A DNA stretch of 64,000 nt from Spinellus fusiger (taxonomy: Eukaryota; Mucoromycota; Mucoromycetes; Mucorales; Phycomycetaceae), in contig JALLLS010000020.1 of the NCBI GenBank assembly GCA_025094145.1, positions 1-64,000 of the forward strand, written 5' to 3'. The notes under the pieces are model-generated. The model saw nothing but the letters and a program-made list of their open reading frames with translations. It was not told the origin of the DNA and ran no database searches. Position numbers and translations under genes: made by a program. This document shows, piece by piece, positions 43,682 through 53,100 of the stretch (positions within the stretch are counted from its first letter, which is position 1; every line of letters begins with the position of its first letter).

Positions 43682-46607
43682 TTAAGGGCTATTATCGTCA
43701 TTCGAACCATCAGAAGAACCATCGGGAGAGTCATTGTTGGTATCGTTATCTGTATCTGTGGAGGAATTGGGAGGATTGGTATTGGGTGTGGCGGCGGGTC
43801 TAGGAACGACATTGAGTGTGGCGGCGGGTGTGGCAATGGGTGCGACAGGTGCGACGGGTGCGACAGGTGCGACGGGTACAATGGGTGTGGCAATGGGTGT
43901 GGCAAAGACATTGGTGTTTGCATTCTCAGTGGGTGTGCCAAGAAGAGTGGCAATGCTAGTGGCAATCGTATTGGTACTAGTCATGTCAATGCTTTTACTG
44001 ATCTGATCTGCATTGTGAGTGCCATTGTGGTTCTTTGTAAGAAAGCTGGTGCTAGGGTCGTTGAGATGTGTATAGCGCAAGACAAAGTTAAGCTGTAGAA
44101 GTGTTAGTAGTGTATCAATGATGAGGTGAGCTTACTATTAAGGCACCCGACAAGAGAACCGTCAGTCCAAAGGGACCATAGATATCATCATAACGTAGAT
44201 GGGGTCTGGTTAATATCTGGAAGGCACGGAATCTGAAGCGACCAAATGCATAGAGAGAGAATAGTAGAGCAAGACCAAAGAAGACTCCACCAGAAATAAC
44301 GCTGATACTATCACCAAAGTTAATAAGGGTCAACGCAGCCGTCAGAAGAATGACTGAGAAATGAAGCCAATGGATAAAAGTACGTTCATTAGAAAAGAAC
44401 ACCTTTGGCTCTAATCGTGTAGCCAATTCCAAATCTCTCTTTGCCTTCTTCAGTTCTTCCTTGGACATCCCTGATAATCCCTCCAATCCCTCCACCACCT
44501 TTTCTTTCTTGTCCTTCTTCTTGTCCTTCTTCTTGTCCTTTTTGTCCTTTTTGTCTCCATCTCCATCTTTCTCCTTTTGCTCCTTCTTGTCCTTTTTCTC
44601 CTTCTTTTTCTTCTTCTTTTCTTCCTCTCTTCTTTCATCATCTGTGCTGGTGTAGAAGCCTGCTGTGAGGTGGGCTCTGCTGTCATTTGGCATGTTAATA
44701 ATCTGGCCATGCTTATTCTCATAAGGATCCATAAACCTGGCATCTGATTGACCAAAGGAGGTGTATCTATCAGGACTTGATGTCTGGCTGTCATAGTGAT
44801 CGTTCAGATAGCTTCTTTGAGGCAGATGATGACTTAATTCCAAGGGCTTTGATTCATTACTCCAGAAAGGATCCTCAAAAGGATTACTATTCTTGTTATC
44901 GACATCAATGACATAAGACTGAGGACTACTGCTGCGAGGGGCTAAATTCCCTGTTTCTACTTTGGGTGCAAGACCAGACGTTAGCTTTTCACGCGTCTTT
45001 ACTGCACGGAAAGAACCACCACGACCCAACAATGCTGGTTTGTTGTCTTTACGCTTTATACTTGCACCTTTCTCCAACTGCTTCTCAAGATAGCCTACAC
45101 GGTATTGTCCATCAATCAATGGTTTTAAACTCTTGGAGCGTGATAATCCAGAAAAGTTGCCTTTGGGCTGTTTAGCATTACGGATATCCATCGTGAGTTG
45201 ATCCAACCACCATGGGAGAAGGGGCAATTGTGAGTTCCAAAAGTGAGCAGCACCCTGCAAGTATTTTGAGAAGCGTGGTACTTCATAGACAAGTTTTGAG
45301 TCCAACAAACGAGTCAACCACTCTGGTGCTTTCTGACCAAGATGTGTTTGGAGTTTTGTCTCTAATACAGCATAGGGAAATCGATAGATCTCTGAATCAG
45401 GCAGAGAATCAAAAGGATAATTCACTCCAACGTCATGTCTTCGCCAGTTGTTATTGCGACGATGACCATCCTCACGAATGAATGTAAGATCTGTGTCAAG
45501 AGAGAGTCGAATGCGCTGGTCTCCTGGTACTTGGAAAGCCGTGCGGTTATAAAAGACACGTAGAACAGGATCCAACTTTCTTTCTGATAAAGATTTCTGA
45601 ATGCCTGCAGCAATAAATTGGCTCTGATCGATGGATTCTTTGGATGCTCCCTGTGTACGTCTTTCCTGTGCATACTGGTCTGCAGTGAACTTTAATGAGA
45701 CAAAATCATTGACTTGGTTAGCTTCCAATCGAAAGCGATCTTTGACGGAAGCACCATTTAGCCACGGTGCGTGGTGGGTTTTTCTCTCAATAAAGATGGA
45801 CTGGCTGGACATGGGTCCATACCACCGGAATCGAATGGCTTCTGCACCCTCATCTCTCTGCAAACGCTCAGCATAAAGATCATGGGTTGGGTTGTCATAA
45901 TAAACACTAGAAACAGCACTGTCTGATGCTTCAATGGGCTTATTGGCATCAAACACAAGCACAGGAAGATGGAATAGAAGGATAGCTTTGAGTTCTGTGA
46001 CATTATCAGGATGGACCCAGTATTTGGCTGTTGCTCTCTCAAATGCATTCTGATCACCTCCTGCAGCTGAATTACCAGTACGTTTCTGGCCCTTTTGTTG
46101 ACAAAGATCGTGAAGGGCAGATACCTTTACCAGGGCAACATCAAACCGCTGTCGGTCAAGTGCTTTCGAGCGTGAAATATCTACCAACAGTTGCTGTCGA
46201 TCTCGCTGTGTTAATGTTGTGTGGAGTTGTATTATGTTTTTAAAGGCTAGGAAATTATAGCGAGCAAATTTACTCAGGTCGTTAAGGTCCAGTAGTATTT
46301 CTGTGAGAGCGTCGTCCATGGAATCAAATAGGTTCTTTGCTGTAGAATCAGACAGGGAAGAGCGTTGTTGGACCAAGACTCGCTCACAATAGGCAATACG
46401 GGAGTCTATCTCGCGCTGTTTTCGAGTGATAAATAAATCGATTTTATCTGCTTCCAGTCTAAGAGTGGACTCAAAATCAGATTCGTCTTGGTCAGTCCAT
46501 TTCTCAGAAGTACGAGTCTCCAGGTGCTGTTGAATAGACTCATAGGCTACATATTCAAATCTCCAAGGATCATAAATAGCCTGCTTGAACTCTTTAATAA
46601 AATCCAT
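43682..46607 (-). CDS. Second VTC polyphosphate polymerase subunit, with extended C-terminus
   Basis: Two exons (46607-44136 and 44092-43682) sum to 960 residues. An N-terminal SPX domain (MDFIKEFKQAIYDPWRFEYV ... NDLSKFARYNFLAFKNII) precedes the catalytic domain (KYWVHPDNVTELK, EAIRFRWYG, IERKTHH, RIRLSLDTDLTFIRED, FPYAVLETKLQT), which keeps the Arg/Lys/Glu positions of the polymerase. A Lys/Glu-rich linker (nt 44480-44640) leads to the three-helix membrane domain (LEPKVFFSNERTFIHWLHF, ISGGVFFGLALLFSLYAFG). The final helix is completed by exon 2 (LNFVLRYTHLNDPS). Exon 2 also adds about 120 residues of low-complexity tail with Val-Ala-Pro repeats (nt 43838-43890) and an Asp/Asn/Ser end. If the intron were retained the protein would end SSPHH. 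It is the paralogue of 37876-40251, and nucleotide identity between the two is extreme in two blocks. Confidence 0.9.
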
Positions 46608-47397
46608 TGGTTCTTTTGTGTATATATATATATTTATATATAATTATATATGTATAGGATTTATAGGATGTATTAGAAAAGAAGGAAGACGGAAATAGAA
46701 AGAGAAGATAAAGAGAAGATAAAGAGGAAGAGGAAGGAAAACAAGGAGTGCCAAGTTTAAAGGCTAAAGAATCTATTTAAGCCGGAACATTAAAAGAAAG
46801 GGCCAATGCCAATATAGGACTGCCTGGAATAACAGAGACAGAACGTTGGACAAGGAAAAGGCTCTTGTTGAATATATAGACTCCGCTGAAACACAATAGT
46901 GAGTATCTTGTTTATTTATAACTATACACAAATGGCTTTATAAATTAAAAATAAAAACGAAAAAATAACAGATAGACTGCTAATGTTGTTTACAAAGAAG
47001 TACCTTAATTCTCAGTCCATTTAAACAGAGAGAGATTATTATTATTATTATTATTATGTTGAATTCAAAATAAAATATCAACACTTTGATAGACTGCTTA
47101 TATCAACTGCAATTTATCTTTATATATCTTTATATCTTTATATTTATATAAACTCTAATAAGCATTGGTTTGAGTTGTAAGCACAAAGTACTATCAATGA
47201 TAGCCCATTACGAAGGATCAAGTGGCTGCTAGTTGTATCTTAAAATAGTAGTAAAGATTCAACAGCTATTTAGGAACAAAATACATTTTACACCCCGAAG
47301 GCACTATACACTGCCATTCTTTTTATTTTTATTTTATTTTTGCACACACTCTACACATAATTTACTCTCTACAGAACAGTGATTTTGGCTAAAGATC
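46608..47397. other. Upstream region of the second VTC gene
   Basis: About 790 bases. A TATATATATATATTTATATA block lies just before the start codon (46619-46652), purine-rich GAAGA repeats at 46680-46745, and an (ATT)n run at 47036-47056. No gene was seen. Confidence 0.5.
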
Positions 47398-47879
47398 TAT
47401 ACACCTAAAGATTTTTGGGATATAAAAGTAAATACACGGACAATACAATAACACTATATTTTTGATTGGCTAATGTGTTTAAAAAAAAGGGTATTTTTGC
47501 TGTCTAAATGAACTACTTCAAACTCTGTCTGCCTATCCTAGCAATAGCTACACTATTGTTAAGAATCAGAGGCAAAAGGGGTGCTTGGTAAAATAAAGGT
47601 ATATTTCTCAAAGATGCAAAGAGTGGATCTGCTCTCACTATTTATGCTATTCTACATTTTTACATATATAGAATTACTATAATATGTTCTCCCGAAATAG
47701 GTGACTAGGTCTACCTATTTTCAACACTATCTTCATACAGTATTGGTGCATCTTTGGAGGAAAATATAGTATAGAAATGTAGTATGGTTCCAAAAAAGAC
47801 TTATGTGTATCTTAGTTTAGTACAGCGACAACTACACCGGATTCTTTTTTTTATGTTTTGGTGGGTCGTCTACTACTAG

Positions 47880-48385
47880 CTAAGGGTGACTCCTTTCTTT
47901 TGGTACCAACAGACTGTACTGTCTTGGATCTATAAAAGCGTTTGGGTCGTTTGCCTTCTTCTCGTAACCCAAAAAAATATGATGAAAGTTCAATGTTGCT
48001 GCCATATCCCGATTCCAAAAGTATTGAAAAATCATCTCATCAGAAGCTCCAGCAGTTTTGGTCATGATCTTCAAACATTGTTGGGTTTTGCACCTAAATA
48101 AAATAATAATAAACTAATTAGCCTTTTCTTTGACTTTCATATATATATATATAAGCTTTTTACCTTTAAAGACCATGACATGTCACTGTGGGGTTCTTCT
48201 CTCTTCTGAAGGGTCTTGGGTTTTGTACCTTCTTGAATTTCTCAATATCACCGTTCTCGCAGGAAGAACAGAAACTGGATGTTTTGAACTCATCAATAAG
48301 GAACACCGTGAACCCTTCTTTCTTCAACACTCTTCTTATTCCAACACCTCTCACTGGTTCATGGAACTTGACACTTAATTAAGTG
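47880..48385 (-). pseudogene. Fanzor (eukaryotic TnpB-like RNA-guided nuclease) C-terminal fragment
   Basis: The first exon (48385-48164) reads VKFHEPVRGVGIRRVLKK, FLIDEFKTSSFCSSC, NPRPFRREKNP and CHGL. After a 70-nt intron (48163-48094) the second exon reads RCKTQQCLK ... WNRDMAATLNFHHIF. The (V/L)DE-x-x-TS-x-x-C-x-x-C segment, the HGLLRC-x4-C half of the zinc ribbon and the final NRD-x-x-A-x-x-N motif with the third RuvC aspartate are the C-terminal hallmarks of Fanzor/TnpB proteins. One nonsense codon (TAA at 48166-48168, where Leu is expected in HGLLRC) breaks it; otherwise the frame holds across the intron to the stop at 47880. The N-terminal recognition lobe and the first two RuvC acidic motifs are absent, so it cannot be an active nuclease. 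Confidence 0.8.
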
Positions 48386-48390
48386 TCAAG
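48367..48390. repeat. Perfect 24-bp palindrome at the edge of the Fanzor fragment
   Basis: CTTGACACTTAATTAAGTGT plus CAAG is its own reverse complement. It overlaps the first codons of the retained Fanzor region and marks the point where coding similarity starts. The other copy keeps an imperfect version near 58016-58039, so the structure pre-dates the duplication. Confidence 0.85.
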
Positions 48391-48984
48391 ATGAGCATAA
48401 CTAATCAAGGGAATGTACTATTATTAACAAAGAGAAACAATGGATGGAAGTGATAGACACTACCAAAGGCTGTTCTTGAGGTAAAAAGGTAAACAGTGTC
48501 TTCATCTGGGCTATGGCTTATTCTAATGTACAAAACACTCATTGTATTGTTATTAGGCAAGTAAAGACTCCTTTCAAGTCAGTCTTAGGTGGTCTTCTAT
48601 ACTATCTAGGGTCTCTAGGGTATACTCCTGAGCATAGTTATCTATCTCCCAAGAATAAATTACAAGGCTTTTAGGTTGTGGATTCTATTGCTATGAAGGA
48701 ATACGCCTAGAGCAGCAGTAGCTATAGTAATAGTATGTTATTAGCTACAGTATTACAATAAACAATTTTATTCATAAACAATATATTTTATTGATAATAC
48801 AATTTGATATTGAGGTATACCACAAAAGGAAAGAAGTTTTTCATACTTGCAAACCTTTGATTTTAGACACAGATCCATAAAAGGCAAGATTTTGCTCATC
48901 TAGAAAGGAAGGTAATACATCGCTTAAAGGCCAGAAAAATCTTTGGGTGTGTACTACAAAAAGAAATAATAGTTTGGATACTCA

Positions 48985-49065
48985 CAAACCTTTTAATTTT
49001 AAAAGAGCGTTCTGTAAAGAGGTGTGTTATCGCTTAAAGACCAGAAAATCTTTGGGTGTGTAGTA
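48985..49065 (+). repeat. Duplicated terminus of the Fanzor-bearing element
   Basis: A second version of the right end (CAAACCTTTTAATTTTAAAA ... CGCTTAAAGACCAGAAAATC, then TTTGGGTGTGTAGTA) follows the first (48844-48957) with about 30 bases between. This suggests a nested, mostly deleted third insertion or a local tandem duplication. Confidence 0.7.
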
Positions 49066-49135
49066 AATATATACTCTCTCTTGGAAAGGATGCACATAGT
49101 AATAAAGAGAAGTCACTATATTTTGTTAATTCTAT

Positions 49136-50105
49136 TTACATACGCTGGAATACTAAATAAACAGCGTGGACAATAGCTAGATGTTCATCCACTACATCTA
49201 TTTCTTCTTCCAGTCCTTCTATACCACCTTCTTTAAGTTGGCGATCTTTTGAATGGCCTTCAGGAACAGTTACTACCATTTCTTTAAGCTTCAATACACT
49301 CCTATCTACAGCTCGCTCGATATCCTCAAGAACTAGCATGGACATGGGCCACAGTTTGCCATTGTCCTTTTGTCGGATATCCTTTGTTCCAACAATAAGC
49401 ATCCCTAGCGGTGCAAGTTTCTTGGTGGCTTCTAGTGCAATTTGTACAATGGTCTCTCGGTAGAGCCCGATCTGTGAAGGAGTTATTACTTGGTGGCCCA
49501 CCATCATCAAGACAAGAGGCGCATTTTCAAGTGGTTTCTTGTTCATCATGTTCTCATAGTGAACAATATCATCTGAATCCTCACTCATTTCTGAGATAAG
49601 ACCCTATAAATATGTTAAGTTAAATTGGATTCTATGCATCTCTGCCTACCAATTTCAAAAGAGTCTGGTTATTCTCTTCAATTCTCTTTAGTCGAAGCTT
49701 CTCATAATCTGATAGATCGTTGGAGTCTTTGGCTGATACTTCTAAATAAGACATGGGTCTATCATTCTTATTTGGCATACACTACTACTATTATTTACCT
49801 ATCTCCATAGAGTCCTCTGATACTTCTTGCTGCTCTGGTACAGCATCAGGCTCTTCTGGTTGAGAATAATGTAGATCCTTTATGAGAACAAGAGTTAGTA
49901 TGAATCTATCTATCTCTTTACTTACATCAAAGGACATAAACTCAAGCTGTACTTGCTCCCAATTACCGTCATCTTTTCCAAATCGCTCCAACATACGAGA
50001 CATGCACAGCTGTTCAAAACTACGGGCTGCTGTTGGTTTGAAAATCCATACTGTTCCCATTACAACACTCTTTCGAGAAATAGCAGATTGAGGAACCTCC
50101 TTTAT
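49136..50105 (-). other. C-terminal second methyltransferase-like half
   Basis: After the core come VVMGTVWIFKPTAARSFEQL, a helical charged linker, and then YENMMNKKPLENAPLVLMMV, IGLYRETIVQIALEATKKLA, PLGMLIVGTKDIRQKDNGKL, WPMSMLVLEDIE, LKLKEMVVTVPEGHSKDRQ and DEHLAIVHAVYLVFQRM. The order GxLIVGTxDIR ... (K)LWP ... LKEMVVxVPEG ... EHLxIVxxVYLVF repeats the beta-5/6/7 end of an amino-methyltransferase (compare LGIGDNR ... FVATFRK in the core), but no S-adenosylmethionine motif I or catalytic PPY is visible. It may be a non-catalytic partner fold for target recognition or internal pseudo-dimerisation (inference). Confidence 0.5.
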
Positions 50106-53100
50106 GATATGTTTGATTCTGACATGATCCTTGCACTGTGTTGCTATTATGAAAAGGTAGAATTGTTATGAGCTCTCATCATTACTTTTCTGGCCAACGT
50201 ACTGTCATAGGTCAACATAGTATCGGATGTCTCCAAGGGCACTTTACGGAAAGTAGCCACAAATTCATGTGTAAATACCAAAAAGTCAAATTGCACACAT
50301 AGATAAGTGCCAAGCCCAAATGCAGAGCAGTAGCGTTGTCGTTTGATGATCTTTGAAGAAAGTGAACAAGGTTTTCCCTATATTTACATTAAACTTACAA
50401 GTTCCTCTAATTCAAATCCACGGTTAATATACTCTCTTAAGAGATGGAAACCAACTGGGATATAGAAACAATGTTCACGATTGTCTCCAATACCCAATGT
50501 AAGTCGACGTCCCATCTTGAGCAGTCTATAAAGAAGCATTGAATTGAGTAGCTATTCCATGAGTAGTCCCTCCCTTTCTTTTTCTTTTTAGCAAATACCT
50601 CCAACTCTCTTGGACTACACGTCCATATTCTGAACGAAACTCATCTACACCTGTGAATCTAGAGATAAATAGACACATATTCATTCATTCATATGTTGCT
50701 ACAGGTGGATTGAAATGATCTTTCTTTTCTCCTTGTTATTACCTTGAAAGATCGCCATCCAAGTGAGTTGAATAGGCTACACAGTCTTTGTAGGGAGGAT
50801 GGGAGAGAATATGGTGGAAAGATTCATCAGTGAATAATGCACCCGATAATTGACGAGAGTCTGCTTGAGCAATAATAGGACGGTACTCAGCAGAAGTCAA
50901 ACCAGGAGGCACTTCAAAACAACAGTTTCTTTGAGATAAAGCCACAGCTGCCTATAATTACAAGTGTTCAATCCTCACTATTAGCATCGCGCTATAAACA
51001 CCTATGAATAATAGAAAGTCAATTTACCGGGTTAATATCCACACCACAACATCTAACAAGACAAATAAATTAGACACTTTATCATTGTGAATAGTATTTT
51101 CTATCATTTACCTTCTTTGCAGGAGAAAACATTCAATAGCATCCGTTCCTAGTAAGAAGAATGAAAGACATATTAGTCTTATTAAAACCATAAGTCATGT
51201 TTACCTCGACCAAGGAAATTAGAAAGCACTCGTTCATCTTTGTTTGTATATTTAAGGATGGCCCTAAGTACACCGTTTGTTGAATCTATGTATCTGATAT
51301 TTCTATACAAAAGATGTATTGTTTACCTTCTTACTGTCTGAGGAAGCCAGGTCCCTGTCAATTAATTCAGTACACAATGGTCCTTAATAGATATCTATCT
51401 ATCTATTATCTTACCATGATAATCTGTTCCGGAATGGGTAGCCCATCGAGGCGCTCTTCCGGGAATGTCATAGTAAGTAGAATCAAATACCAAAGAAAAC
51501 AGTTGATGTGGTTGTGGTCCATAAGTAGCAAGCCGCTGTCCCTTCTTATTATCAGTGAATTTGGTAGCCGACAATGCATCCCTTGTAAGGTAAGGCTTAT
51601 GTGTGTAATCCTCAATAGACAAAACATAGCGATTTGTTTCCTCGGAGTCCAACACAAGAGATTCGTTAGCCACAGCATTGCCATCGTTATCAATGAACAA
51701 AGCCAGATCAAAACAAGGTTTGCACATTAGTACACCGCCATCATAGCCTTTTCTCCAACTCTCAGCCTCTTCTGTGCCACAGTAAGAGCATGAAAGGGGA
51801 AGAGAGCCGTCAGCTAATCGGCGTTTTCTCTTGGGGAAGAGAGCCTTCTTTTTAGCATCTGAAAAATGTTATTACAAGTCTTACGGATTAATAACTTACT
51901 TATAGCTCTTGTTTCTTCCTTTGCTTTTGCAGCCTCACATGCCTTTTGTGTTTCAATTTCAGTAAGCATAGCACAGGCTGGTAGTAATAGCACAGAATGA
52001 GTACAGTACTTGTTATCAACACCACTTACATGTCTCTTTAAATTGATCTCGGTCGTGTGCATGATCCTCGGGGAAATTATTAAAGCACTAGTAAAAAGTA
52101 CACGTTAACATTAAGAAAACATCTTTTTATGAACAGAGAATCCATCGTCATTGAATATGTATGTTCTTACCTCTGCACATAAATCAAAGGAAGAGAAATA
52201 GCTTGAAGCACAGCATGCACAGCTGTACCAACTTGTATCTTCTAACCGTTTACTACAACCATCACAGCTGAAGATATTTACATAGGCGTCTATTTAATTG
52301 CATTAGAAATAGTCTCTATAATAACAATAAAACAAATCATTTACCTTTCTTCTTATAATGAGCTTCATGAGTAGCACACCAAAAGATAGCACCGCTCTGA
52401 AAGTAGCTCATTGGCTTTTGTGAACAAGGCAGATGAAAACTCTTTGAACATTTTGAATCAAAACATCCAACTGTAGCTCCCTTTTCTTTACAGCTATAGC
52501 ATCTCTATAATACATTCAAGAAGGGGGTTAAAAAGAAATACATAGAACCTCTTACAAACAGAATAAAAGGTAACTTACCATGCCACGACCACGTCGAAGA
52601 GCAATGGTGACATTGTACCATTTTCCTTCAGGTGTACATACAACCTCTGGTGAGTAACGAGCACAAGCATCATGAGCCCAGAAAGACCGTTTCTTCTCTA
52701 CACTATTCTTATTCATGGTACTGATAACAAATGGACCAATAAATCTTCCCAGCTCTTCTGAAGTGTCATCATCATCATTACAAAAGGCACACACTTTTCG
52801 TCTATGCCACCGTTTAAGGAATTTATAGCCTTGGTCATCTTCAAGAGAAGGAACACCAGAAAAGACATCACTAGCAGGTATATCACCTTGAGCTACATCA
52901 TCAAAGTCTTCAGCTTCCTCTTGGTCCATTTCTTCTACAGTCTCGATGATGTCTTCTTCCCATATTCTGACAAGTTCTCCTTTAATTAGCATTAATCCCA
53001 TGTCAGCATCCACCACTGCTTGGACTGCGAAGCTAGATCGAGGATGTTCATGCCAAACAGGAAAATTCTGATCAAAACATCTAAAATTCACATGAAAATA

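Larger units (their letters stand above)
47398..48957 (-). mobile_element. Left copy of a Fanzor-bearing DNA transposon
   Basis: Bounded by related inverted ends: CTATACACCTAAAGATTTTT at 47398 and the complement of AAAAATCTTTGGGTGTGTAC at about 48937-48956. It matches, in opposite orientation, the element at 57353-59377 in at least four separate blocks: both ends, the segment after the Fanzor frame (47825-47880), and the 48390-48760 arm. On the minus strand it carries the C-terminal end of a Fanzor gene, preceded by about 550 bases that look non-coding. A second, duplicated right terminus follows at 48985-49065. Confidence 0.72.

Noticed and set aside
48166..48168. Programmed stop-codon read-through in the Fanzor fragment
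   Set aside because: The N-terminal nuclease part is missing, so decay explains the TAA better.
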